Origin: Magicicada septendecula
Lineage: Eukaryota; Arthropoda; Insecta; Hemiptera; Cicadidae
Assembly (NCBI GenBank): GCA_034769895.1
Contig: JAWRYS010001452.1
Location: 390,132 to 454,131, forward strand
Reading direction: 5' to 3'
Length of the DNA stretch: 64,000 nt
The position numbers and the translations under genes were made by a program. Shown in pieces: positions 10,993 through 20,731 of this stretch. Position 1 is the first letter of the stretch. Each line of letters begins with the position of its first letter. The notes beneath the pieces are model-generated. The model made no database searches and was not told the origin of the DNA. It saw only the letters and a list, made by a program, of their open reading frames with translations.

Positions 10993-11985
10993 CCACATCT
11001 CCTCCTTAACCACTGGACCGATTTCAACCAAACTTGGCACAAATATTTTACGCGACGGGATAACCAACATAGGTGAGGTGCTTTTTTCGATGGGGTCCTT
11101 TGGGGTCTTCCACATCTCCTCCTAAACCACTGGACCGATTTCAACCAAACTTGGCACAAATATTTTACGCAACAGGAGAACCAACATAGGATAGGTGTTT
11201 TTTTGATGGGGTCCTTTGGGGGTTCTTTGGGGTCTTCCACATCTCCTCCTAAACCACTGGACCGATTTCAACCAAACTTGGCACAAATATTTTACACGAC
11301 GGGAGAACCAACATAGGATAGTTGTTTTTTCGATGGGGTCCTTTGAGGGGTTCTTTGGGGTCTTCCACATCTCCTCCTAAACCACTGGACCGATTTCAAC
11401 CAAACTTGGCACAAATATTTTACACAACGGGAGAACCAACATAGGATAGGTGTTTTTTTTATGGGGTCCTTTGGGGGTTCTTTGGGGTCTTCCACATCTC
11501 CTCCTAAACCGCTGGACCGATTTCAACCAAACTTGGCACAAATATTTACGCGACGGGAGATCCAACATAGGATAGGTGTTTTTTTCGATGGGGTCCTTTG
11601 GGGGGTTCTTTGGGGTCTTCCACATCTCCTCCTAAACCACTGGACCGATTTCAACCAAACTTGGCACAAATATTTTACGCAATGGGAGAACCAAAATAGG
11701 ATAGGTGTTTTCTTCGATGGGGTCCTTTGGGGTCTTCCACATCTCCTCCAAAACCACTCGACCGATTTCAACCAAACTTGGCACAAACATTTTACTCAAC
11801 GGGAGAACCAACATAGGGTAGGTGTTTTTTCGATACGCTCCTTCGTGGGGTCCTTTGGGGTCTTCCACATCTCCTCCTAAACCACTGGACCGATTTCAAC
11901 CAAACTTGGCACAAATATTTTACGCAACGGGAGAACCAACATAGGACAAGTGTTTTTTCGATATGATCCTTTGGGGGGTCCTTTG
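10993..11985. repeat. Minisatellite in Helitron 1, eight units of 117-128 bp
   Basis: Units start with CCACATCTCCTCC at 10993, 11110, 11237, 11365, 11492, 11620, 11737 and 11865. Each contains ACTGGACCGATTTCAACC and ACTTGGCACAAATA, then a GGTCCTTTGGGG-type end whose copy number varies, which explains the two unit lengths (117 and 127-128). Long frames on both strands here are by-products of the repeat, not genes. Internal minisatellites of this kind are common in insect Helitrons. Confidence 0.95.
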
Positions 11986-12063
11986 GGTCTTAAAAACTAT
12001 TAGATCTGGTTACTATGGCAACCCAATAGAATAGATTCTGGTTACCATAGCATCGGTGGAAGT

Positions 12064-12163
12064 CTCCCACGTAGGAAATAGCGTGGGAGTCGTCCGACGG
12101 GCCTTCCCCGGAGTTCATCCACGGAACCCGGGGAGTCCTATGTCGGATCCCGCGAAAGATGGC
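12064..12163. other. GC-rich block of three consecutive hairpins
   Basis: In a very AT-rich setting this block has three stems in a row: CTCCCACG (12064-12071) with CGTGGGAG (12082-12089); CCCCGG-A-GTTC (12106-12116) with GAACCCGGGG (12124-12133), one bulged A; and CCCGC with GCGGG just after (about 12150-12167). It lies between the minisatellite and the 3' end of Helitron 1. Function unknown. Confidence 0.7.
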
Positions 12164-12837
12164 GGGGCCAGAGTCCACGGTTCTTATAAATAAAGATATA
12201 GGTTATGATATCAAAGGTGGTGTATGCATCTTAAGAAACTTCTTAATAGTGTGTGAATTCAGAGTTGTTTCAGTTTGAATTTTTTAAGTGGATAAGTTAA
12301 GATCGAAGTAAGTTATAAGCGAGTATAAAAAACAAAGTTTTGATAGCAAATGTATTCAGATCATAGTGTTCAGACAATATAAATGCACTTGCTTCAGTTT
12401 GAATTTAAAAATTGATAAGCTGAAATCTATAGAGGTATTGTATTGTTAGAATAAGTTTAGGAGACACTAATTTAACAAATGGCTTATTTCAACATTAACA
12501 CAATGAATTATAAAAGACAGTAAATACGCAGCGCGTGCAAGTACTGTAGACATTTTATTGAAAACTAATTTAGCTGTTCGCCCTCTCCCAGAGTTAGAAA
12601 TCGAGCAGGAGGATCACGCGCAACAGAATTCTTCTCCAGACATAAGAATACAGTTTATGACATGTTCTTAAACAGGTGCGCTACAGAGTATTCCTCCAGT
12701 GAGAATGCGAACGTAACAATATAAGGAAGATTATACAATATACAAGTAATTAACGTTAGAACAAGAATAGGTGCCTATGAGCCTATGAATAAATTATGAA
12801 CCCGAGCAACGCTGGGTAAATCGGCTAGATATAGATA

Positions 12838-13377
12838 TCTATATAAGCCAAATACCACTGACTGACTCACTGATGACGATATCTCTGAAACCACTGAATG
12901 GATATCAATGAAACTTTGAACGTAGCTTCATCATAGGTCTTAGGTGCTCACTAAGAAATGGTTTTAAAAACTTTCACTCCTAAGGGGCAAAAAACCAAAT
13001 AATGAAATTTATCGCGGGAATTGCATACTTTGTAAATGAAGTGATTGACATCTCAGTTTATTGGAAACCCTGAATACATTTAGTTCTGAGTTTTTAATCA
13101 TTGTTTTAAATTGAAAAACTTCGTTGTTTGCAGGTTCTTACAGTCGAGAAAATTTTGAAGTTCAATTAATTAATAAATGTATGTCCTTTTTTTCTTGGAA
13201 ACACCTCTAACGATTTTCTCTAAATAAATAATAAATAGCTGTTGCTATGAATGTAAATATACAAACTAAGAGTTGAGAATTTGTACGATCTATCTAATCC
13301 TATACTATTAAGCGAGCAATAATTGTACAATTACGTACAACGTGAAACTCCGTAGCGAAGCACGGGTATTTTGCTAG
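12838..13377 (+). mobile_element. Short Helitron 2 (540 bp) behind Helitron 1
   Basis: The 5' end is TCTATATAAGCC, preceded by A, then ACCACTGACTGACTCACTGA. The 3' end is an imperfect hairpin (CCGT...ACGG), CACGGGTATTTTG and CTAG at 13374-13377, followed by T, which fits Helitron insertion between A and T. About 105 bp near the 5' end (from ACTGAATGGAT to CTCCTAAGGGGC) are almost the same as 10851-10950 in Helitron 1, so both belong to one family. Confidence 0.8.
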
Positions 13378-14002
13378 TATTAATTATAAATGAGAAGTTA
13401 AATGATAACAAACAAAATAACTATCATATGAAGAAAATCAAAGAAACTATGCAAAATATGTTAAGAACATCGCCACAGACATAGAGAAGGAATCCAAATA
13501 AATCAATGAGAGAGAAGGTCATGAAAAAAAAAAAAGTAATCCCAAGAGTGTTTTATTATATTTATATTATATCAGTCGAAAATAGACGACTATTATTATT
13601 ATTAGTATTGTTATATGATGATTTTATGTTGAGATACGTCCAACAATCATTTGATTTTATTGAGCAGATAGGCATGACCTCTGAACTCAAAGTGTGTATA
13701 AATGGATAGCAGAGTAATAGAGCCACACGTGCCCTCTGGCTAGTACCAATTTATATGAATGGAAGAGAAGAAATTTTAGGGAGATAAAATATACAAGGGA
13801 TAACACTCATAATAAAAGAATAAAGGAGGAGAATAATATCATTTCCAGTATCATGAACCATGAACTAATAAAGATAAACTAAAGAAGAAGATAACGATGG
13901 ATGAATTCCATAATAATAACAACTTGATTTAATAAACTATGTTGATGATTTCAGAAAAACAATCTTTACTTTGAAATAATAAATTTTGGCGGCGATGCAT
14001 TA
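13378..14002 (+). other. 3' UTR of A, second part, ending at the 3' LTR
   Basis: AT-rich and non-coding. From about 13590 (ATTATTATTATTAGTATTGTTA, then CCAACAATCATTTGA and GCAGATAGGCATGACCTC) it is recognisably related to 35425-35545 of element B. The last 20 bases before the LTR (ATTTTGGCGGCGATGCATTA) differ from those of B at only a few positions; this should be the polypurine-tract region that primes plus-strand DNA, although it is not a pure purine run. Confidence 0.65.
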
Positions 14003-14480
14003 TGTAACATGACATAAGATAGCGCAAAATACCACTAATGATTAATAAAAGAAAAAACTGAAGGTAGGAAGAAAGGTTAAAAAACTTATAACTTGAAGAT
14101 TAATGACCCAACTACGAAATAACAATTGACAGGAACTGACTATGACTTGACCCAATAGATTGGAGAAAACAAATATATTGGAGAAAACAAATAGATTGGA
14201 GAAAACAAGAAGATTGGATAAAACCAGAAAATAGAAACAAGAAGGAAGGAACGAGAAACCAAGAAGTAACCCAAAGTATGACCACGATAATTGTAACCCC
14301 AAGATGTAACTAACAAATAATATGTAAAGTAAATGCACTAAAACAGATAGGGCATAAATAAGATGTCAAATATATAAACTATAAAAATAAACTAGAGATA
14401 TTATGTATGTTAAATGAAAAGCAAAGAAACATGAAGTTCTAAATGTAAGATAGGAAGGTAGAAATAAATAATACTCTATT
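14003..14480 (+). repeat. 3' LTR of A, piece 1
   Basis: It begins TGTAACATGACATAAG and follows the 5' LTR (1798-2256) with minor differences, including an extra copy of a GATTGGAGAAAACAAATA unit. It stops at about 14480, where hAT sequence begins. Confidence 0.9.
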
Positions 14481-14626
14481 ACACTAGTATTCAAAAAGTA
14501 CCATAAATGAATAAGAAATAATTATAAAGAAAGGTTTGAGTATTTTTATAATTATAACACATATACAGTTTTTAAAGTTTAATGGAAAAGAACAATAAAG
14601 TAAAAACATACTATTCAATATATTAA

Positions 14627-15706
14627 TTAAACTCTTATCTTTCGAGCCTTCTTTGCTGCAAATGTGTTAACTATATGATCAAAAGAAATTGAAGAAGCCC
14701 TTTGATGCTCAATGGAAATAATGCTCAAGTTAGTAAGTCTTTGCTGTTTCATAGAATTTCTCAAATAGGTGTTTATAAGCTTCAATTTGCTGAAACTTCT
14801 TTCTCCAGTTGCTACAGACACTGGAACTGTTACAAAGATTTTTAGAGCAACATGTATATTTGGATACCCCTCTTCCAGCTTGCTTTCATACAATATTTTG
14901 AGCATAGTTGCTGCTGTTGCATCTTCCAATCCATCTTCCGTGGTTAGAGCGTGAAACTTAAAACTCTCTATTTCATTTAAAAGTTCTTCTTCATTTAAAT
15001 CATTTGCATAGGTTCTAGCTAACTCTCTAGCCTTACTTTTTAAAGTATCAACATCTAGTTTTTTAATTTGATCCCCACACAAGAAACTAAACTTGTCAGC
15101 AGTCATTTTCAGTGCATCATACCTGTTGGTTAGCTCACTAATAATTCTATCACAAATTTGAAAAAGTGATTTTTTAACAGTTCTTCTGCCGTGAGATTTG
15201 ATGCATCATCTTCACATGTTTCCCCTGGCATTTTCTTTTTTTTCCTCTTCCTTGTTTCTTTGTATTCTGTTGTTATGCCAATATTACTTGATAAGAATTT
15301 TGCCTCATCAATTGCCTCTGAAACAGTTAACTCTCTAGTCGAAGATAATAAATTTAGAAGACCATGTATGATTTTTGCAGCCTTGTCTACTGTTGCATCT
15401 TCTCTTTGTAAAAACTTGTTAACTCGATCAATTTTCTTGAGAATTGTATACCAAAAACATGTCATGACAACGCATTCGAAATTTTTCAAATTGCAGATTA
15501 GAGATTTGGCTTCTGATCTTGTTTCTGGAGATGAGAATTCATGAGTGTTCAGTTCTTCAAGAGCATAGAGCACTTTGTCCATATGTAAAGTAAGTCATTT
15601 TTATTCTTTTCCTCTGCACAAAATTCCATGAAGTCTTCTCTAACACTGCTCTCATCCTCTTCCAAAGATTCCTCTTGAATGGATGGCTGATCGCTCGTGG
15701 CTTCGT
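14627..15706 (-). pseudogene. hAT transposase, second exon with deleted middle
   Basis: The exon starts after a TTGCAG acceptor (AG at 15708-15707). It first encodes an acidic linker (EESLEEDESSVREDF). Near 15590 the frame jumps from the end of the acidic segment to the C-terminal third: the zinc-finger and most of the catalytic core are gone. 15582-15130 and 15106-14627 are open; a further break lies between them. The end (PVSVATGERSFSKLKLI, then NLSIISIEHQ) is the hAT C-terminal dimerisation domain of the ZMYM-like transposases. The protein would bind the element ends and cut and join DNA; this copy cannot. Confidence 0.85.
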
Positions 15707-15788
15707 CTGCAAGCAACAAACATAATTGTATACATGACTGAATCATTACAATGTTAAGTATTAGTCCAGACTTATTTTTAAAATTCAA

Positions 15789-16554
15789 GTATGTAACTAT
15801 AAATAAACACTAAGTTAATAAAGCATAAGTTTTATGAAAGGTTTATAAGGAGAAAAAAGTTAATGCTTAATAAGCATATAAGATTTTTTTATTTTTACTT
15901 TAATTAGTAAGACAACCAGCATCAGTAGCCTACTACTTATAAAATGTTCCATCTTGAAATAAATAATTAGGCGAAATAAATAGTTGTGAATTTAAAACAT
16001 TATTTTATTTACAAAGGTATTGTCAAGCCAACGTTGCATAGCTAATAAATTAATAGCAACATGGAAAGTTAACAGGCCTAGATTTAAACTCTATTTTGCG
16101 ATACTTCGCCTCTACAAAATTTTTAATTACTTTTCCATCAAAATTTATTCTTTTTGGAACTGAGTTATCATTGAATTGATAAAAATAGGCTCCATAAATT
16201 ACGCAATGACGGGTGAGGAAGGTTACTGCCGCGGAGTGGATGGGTGTTGGCGGAGGAGGGGGCGAGGGGCAGGGTGAGTCAGTAAGTCACGTGTACAGGG
16301 AGTGAGGAGTATGTCGCCGACTGCCGCCCGCAGCCCTGCCGCCCACTGCACGCATCGGCTATCGCTCAATTCGCGTCCGCTTTCCTTCCGTTCAGTGTTT
16401 GTATCGAGACAAAGAAAAATAAAACATTAAGAACAACTGATAGCCTATTAGAAAGTAAAAACAAAAAACAAAACAGTTTAGTTTTTAAGCAGCTATTATG
16501 TCTCTCTTTAATATAAATATTGTTCTCAACAAATAATAACAAATTTTTATTTAC
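15789..16554 (-). other. Intron and inter-exon part of the hAT transposase gene
   Basis: Non-coding. 15707-16554 reads as the intron between the two transposase exons. It includes a strikingly GC-rich segment at about 16200-16400 in an otherwise AT-rich element. Confidence 0.6.
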
Positions 16555-16675
16555 CTTTTCCTTGTTCTTGGATATTTTGCAACCATGATGACATCAAACT
16601 TGAAGACTTCTCTGCCTCTTGTTGTCTTGCTTTCGCTTTCTTTCTGTTGAAAGCTCCTGACGCCTTTTTTGACAT
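16555..16675 (-). CDS. hAT transposase, first coding exon
   Basis: The ATG at 16675-16673 opens a basic segment (MSKKASGAFNRKKAKARQQE) typical of the start of ZMYM-like hAT transposases. It ends in a GT donor (AAAAG|GTAAAT; GT at 16554-16553). Joining this donor with the acceptor at 15708 keeps the frame and gives a continuous basic-to-acidic N-terminus, so I consider the intron real. It is too short to be seen as an open frame on its own merit. The full gene is a pseudogene. Confidence 0.7.
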
Positions 16676-17126
16676 ATTGATATAGTTTTATTTTTTATAA
16701 ATACAAACAAGCAAGATAGTCACTGTTAGAATATTCAGTCAGTCACTGAAGGTAACCCAACCCCAGCAGACTCATTGCTGACTGAGGCGAGACTGGCGAC
16801 TGACAGTCAATCAAAACACACAGAGTTGCCAACAGCAACTCATACTGCGAGAATATCCCCACCCTGTTTAAGTATTTCTTACTATATTTAGGTAGATGTG
16901 GCTATGGACAAATGTAGCTTATTGGGAATTTGCACTAAAAATTTATAATTTATTGTTTCTGGAACAATATTGAGTAATTTAAACTTGACACTAAAACTTA
17001 TATTTTTGGTTATGAAGCAGTTACTAATTTTTATAAATAAATTATTTTTTGGCGCCCCCAAAACCTGGCGCCCGCCCCGGTTAGGGAGTAGCGTGCCCCC
17101 CTTGCCCCCCCATGGATCCGGCCCTG
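16676..17126 (-). other. 5' non-coding end of the hAT element
   Basis: Upstream of the transposase start, ending in the terminal repeat. It includes a short GC-rich stretch near 17050-17120 adjoining the terminus. No other gene signal. Confidence 0.5.
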
Positions 17127-17892
17127 GAACTAATTGTACCATTAATAATTTAAGTGATAGTAAGTAAGAATTACAAAAATAAGGTAAAAGTTAAGTTATT
17201 AGAGTGGAAGATAGGTGAAGCAGCACTATATTTTAGTGAAGGAATTTGTAAGTGAGTGATATTGTGTAAGGTACTGTTAAAAATTATTATTATAAGAGTT
17301 TCATTATTGTAAAAAACCATAGAATTAATTAACTTAGAAGATAGGTGAGATAGAAATAAGAAACCAATAACAGTTAGAAGTTTAATTTCAGGCTTGAACC
17401 TGGTAAGAAATATTTTAATAATAAAAGGTGTGTTGTTAAGAGCACCAATGTTTTTTGTTTATCTGTTTCTATAAAAAATATGTTCAATGAACCAATAAAT
17501 AAAGTTTATGAATTATAAAGAAGGTGGAATAGGAGTATTGTGAAACCTATGTTTTAGGCCTAGCATGAAGGAGAGAATTTTATAAGTTTAAAAAGAAAAC
17601 AATAACCAAGGGTCAATTAGAGTATATAAAATGTTTAAGTAATTAAGTAAGTGTATCAGGTATAAAAATGTATAAATATTATTCAGTTTAAAAATAATTA
17701 CAAAAGAAATATCAATAAGAAAATAAGAAAAATGTTATTAACTAATCAAAAGTAACCATGAGGGGTATCAAAATAATCTTTAGTAAAGAAGCAGAACAAT
17801 GGTGTTAGTATAATTAATAGTAATACTAGCATAAGGAAGTAATCATAATTTAAAGGATTTTTACATATTTGAACATAAATAAAACTTTAGAT
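17127..17892 (+). repeat. 3' LTR of A, piece 2
   Basis: It resumes at GAACTAATTGTACC, matching the 5' LTR from 2562, and continues to TTAGAT, where the solo LTR is inserted. AGAT (17889-17892) is the left target duplication of that solo LTR. Confidence 0.9.
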
Positions 17893-19111
17893 TGTGACGG
17901 AACAAAAGTCCGTCTTCAGATTTATTTGTCTTAAAGAGATTTTATTGTAATTTCTATATAATAAAGATGGTTAGGTTGGCTTCCTGAGAGCTATAAACCA
18001 TGACGCAATTTCGTCTGTACCGTTCAACTCAAGGTCAAGGCCTACGTGCATATTGGCAGCGATGTGCGCAAAGCAAGTGGAAAATCAGACTGAAACGGCA
18101 GTAATAATGTCAGAAATGTAACCACAATGACGCAAAACCATGACGTAAGCCAAATAAAACAATGGAATAGTGACGTCATAACACTACTACGTGCATAGAT
18201 TGTACCCATGTATTGCTCTTAATCAGCCATAACTACTCAAAGGGTACACACGATGTACAATTCGCCGGCAGAGTATTGCTAGCACAAGTGTCTTGTGTAA
18301 TCATGAATATAGTTAAAATGTAGACAGTGAAAATTTAAACAATAATTGGTAAATAACCACACTAAAATGGAATTTAAATTTGGTGAAATATAGAGACAAA
18401 CAATCAGGAATGTTCGGCCGAACATCTGCCCGACCATGGTCAATGACTGACGCCAACTTCAAGTCTACACTAGCAGGGAAGTCAAAAATCATAACTACCT
18501 TTCAATATTCTTTGGACACAAAATTTTACTAAATTCAAAATGTACCTTTGTCAATGTATGTGTGGGTGAGAGCATGATACTGTGTGTGTGTGTGTGTGTG
18601 TGTGCGCCGGCATACCGAAAATAATTAAGGCATTGGTTCGTGTGCAAATAAAGATCTGAAACGTAATAGAGCAATAGAGCTGCAGCAAATTTAAAATGGT
18701 TTTATAATGAGATTAAATACCAGAAAGAAATAAGTGAAAAATTGATGAATAGCTAATAACGGCGGAAGTAATGTAAGACGCCATTTTGTTTGATTTTATA
18801 AGACACCATGTTTTTTGATATTCATGAATGTAAAGTATTTAGCGTCATTAAACAAAGTTTTTATGCCACCACTATTGTTGTTAAAAGCATATTTCAAGAC
18901 CCAGCTCAGTCTCTGATTTCGGTTTAAAAGAACTCTGGACCCTATAGAGAAAGTAATGTATGGCAGTGGATTATGTGCTTCAGCACATAATTATGGTACT
19001 CACATGGTAAGTACGATAGTAATAAAACAAAGAATAAATTTGTTAATAAATATAAGGTAACAAATGTAGCCCAAAACTGGGGATTTTATTTATATTGTTA
19101 ATACATTAACA
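17893..19111 (+). mobile_element. Solo LTR of another gypsy-type element (1219 bp)
   Basis: It begins TGTGACGGAAC and ends TTAACA, with a TG...CA structure and a 4-bp target duplication AGAT on both sides (17889-17892 and 19112-19115). The uninterrupted 5' LTR has a single AGAT at this place. The first bases form a small hairpin, GACGGA/TCCGTC. It contains a short TG microsatellite near 18583-18604 and no coding. It is unlike the LTRs of A, B, C or D. It probably arose by LTR-LTR recombination of a full element; the strand is taken from TG...CA and is not certain. Confidence 0.85.
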
Positions 19112-19374
19112 AGATTATAACATGTTATAAGATGTTGACCAATGAGAACTAGTATAATTTGAAGGGTAACTATGGCAACTCATGCTTGTTACATAGGTGA
19201 CCGTTGAAGTCTAATTACTTCATTATTGACCAGCATAGAGGGTGGATGTATGAAGCCCTCGGATCCAAATTAATTTTAAAAGCTTTAAATTTTTCCAAAT
19301 TTTGAAAGAAGAAGTGTAAGAAGAATATTTAACTAAACCATTGATGAGATGACCAGTAATTAAAACATTTATAC
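19112..19374 (+). repeat. 3' LTR of A, piece 3
   Basis: It matches 5' LTR positions from about 3325 to 3577, with a few changes. It ends in ATAC (19371-19374), the left target duplication of element C. Confidence 0.9.
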
Positions 19375-20568
19375 TGTGCTGAGTCAAATGATTCAGCGCG
19401 AGTTTATTGGCATTTTTTTTTTTTGACGGTAAAGACAGTACAAAAGTTAATGTAATAAGGAGTGCTGCTCTCTACCCGCGGATAGGAGAGGCTACCGTTT
19501 TCGAATTTTCACTGTTTGATCCGTGTCGCCATCTGCTGAGATTTTGCAGCAGTTTTAAAACAGTGCTGCGTCCTGGTGAGAATTTCCTTACAAACGGACA
19601 ACGAACGGAAATTTTCTGTTAAGGCTTGTCTCAAAATCGAAGCCTAGCTGAGGACCTCGTAGAAAATCTCTTCGGTGGAGAGAGGTGTGAAAATCTAGCG
19701 TCGACTTCTTTTAAATATGAGATAAGTTTCTTAATGACTGCGGTAAGTTTTGATTTCATTATATTAATTATATACTAAATTTTTAAAGGAGAAAATGTTT
19801 TTTTAGTAAGCTTGAGTAAGCGTCCCCACTTGTCGGAGCATGCATTGTGAGACGTAATTGTTCGTAAAGTTTTTATAAACCAATAAAACTTGATTATTGG
19901 AGTGTCAGAATCTCGGCTTTAATACCTAAAGTCCAATAACCACAATATATTTAATTTTACACTTTCATTAACACCGATGTAACGAGATTCGGTTGAGCAC
20001 TTAACCTGTTACACAATGTGTCGTCATTAAGTGGTATAAAGTTTTGCTACAATGACAGTAAAACTTTATACAAATATAAATGGGAACTTACTCAGGCACG
20101 TTTTAAACGTAAATCATGTCACATTCAAAGTTATAGTATTCTCAGATTCCATGGAGTAAAAACTATGTGTTTTAAATAAATTCTGCGCCACGTGGTAACC
20201 TCAATTTCACTCAAAGTAATAAGTTCATAAGATGTTACAGAGCCAAGATAGATTATTGTATTGCAAAAGCAACTCACATTCAGTGAGGTTCAAGTTATAA
20301 AGCGTTATAAAGAATCATGGTTAGAGAACTTTTTTTAAGTAAGGCATGTTGGCCAAAATAATGTTACCAAGTTTTATTATGTACAACATAACTAGGTGTT
20401 GTTTTTATTTATGTATTTTGGAGGGTGTCCATACAGTGGGGGCATTTGTGTGTGGTCTCTCACTAAAAATGTAATGTGTGACAATAGGGTTCACTGAACA
20501 GAGACAAGTCCTGCTGCCACTGAACGAAATGACATCTTAAAAGCTCCACACTCGACACCGAAGAGAAC
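19375..20568 (+). repeat. 5' LTR of C, truncated to 1194 bp
   Basis: It matches 24290-25483 with four substitutions seen. It lacks everything in the 3' LTR beyond GAAGAGAAC, where gag sequence begins. The transcription start and the LTR end needed for reverse transcription lie in the lost part or cannot be placed. Confidence 0.93.
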
Positions 20569-20694
20569 CAGCAAACAAATCCAAATACTGTGATTTGTTA
20601 TAATTGTAACCGCCCGGGACACGTGGCGAGAAATTGTATGCGAAGGCGCGCGCGACCAGCACCACCTATGTCTAGTCCAGCGCCAAAAAACTAA
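20569..20694 (+). pseudogene. gag: Gag remnant of C: nucleocapsid zinc knuckle
   Basis: Only the C-terminal end of gag remains. It encodes a classic CCHC knuckle, CYNCNRPGHVARNC (20596-20637), then an Arg/Pro-rich tail and a TAA at 20692-20694. The knuckle binds element RNA in intact relatives. The reading frame is open upstream to the deletion join at 20568. There is no start codon left, so this copy does not encode a Gag. Confidence 0.9.
20685..20691 (+). promoter_or_regulatory. -1 frameshift slippery heptamer A AAA AAC
   Basis: The last gag codons are CCA AAA AAC followed by TAA, so the heptamer lies in the correct phase directly before the gag stop. Slipping one base back enters the pol frame, which is open from here to 23930. 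A stable stem-loop follows ten bases downstream. Confidence 0.85.
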
Positions 20695-20701
20695 GTAGAC
20701 A

Positions 20702-20731
20702 GGGGAAGATATTTCGGAGGATGTCTTCCCC
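20702..20731 (+). promoter_or_regulatory. Stem-loop downstream of the slippery site
   Basis: GGGGAAGA (20702-20709) pairs perfectly with TCTTCCCC (20724-20731), and the stem can extend inward with T-A and G-U pairs. Spacing from the heptamer is ten bases, as in known frameshift stimulators. It overlaps the first ATG of pol (20721). Confidence 0.75.

Larger units (their letters stand above)
10630..12828 (+). mobile_element. Non-autonomous Helitron 1
   Basis: The 5' end TCTATATAC follows an A and runs into the usual ACCACTGACTCACTGA block. The 3' end is a small hairpin (CCCGAGC...GCTGGG, 12801-12816) followed by CTAG at 12825-12828. There is no terminal inverted repeat, no target duplication and no Rep/helicase coding. 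The interior carries an eight-unit minisatellite and a GC-rich hairpin block. The base after CTAG is A, not the usual T; the flanking T is found only after the second Helitron, so the two may have moved or been captured together. Confidence 0.85.
14481..17126 (-). mobile_element. hAT element with internal deletion, left end lost
   Basis: The right end is a hAT terminus (CAGGGCCGGATCCATGG read on the minus strand) ending at 17126. The left terminus is missing, together with about 305 bp of the A LTR (equivalent to 2257-2561), so a deletion removed one hAT end and adjacent LTR. The transposase gene is on the minus strand with exon 1 at 16555-16675 and a second exon ending in the dimerisation domain. 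For this reason the 8-bp duplication cannot be checked. Confidence 0.85.

Noticed and set aside
10923-11880. Several long overlapping frames on both strands
   Set aside because: They are translations of the minisatellite units in Helitron 1 and repeat the same peptide with the unit period.
12040-12180. tRNA or other structured RNA gene
   Set aside because: Hairpins are strong but do not make a cloverleaf, and no anticodon arm or A/B-box pattern could be placed.
19407-19622. 71-codon frame in both LTRs of C
   Set aside because: Identical because the LTRs are identical; begins in a T run; no family resemblance.
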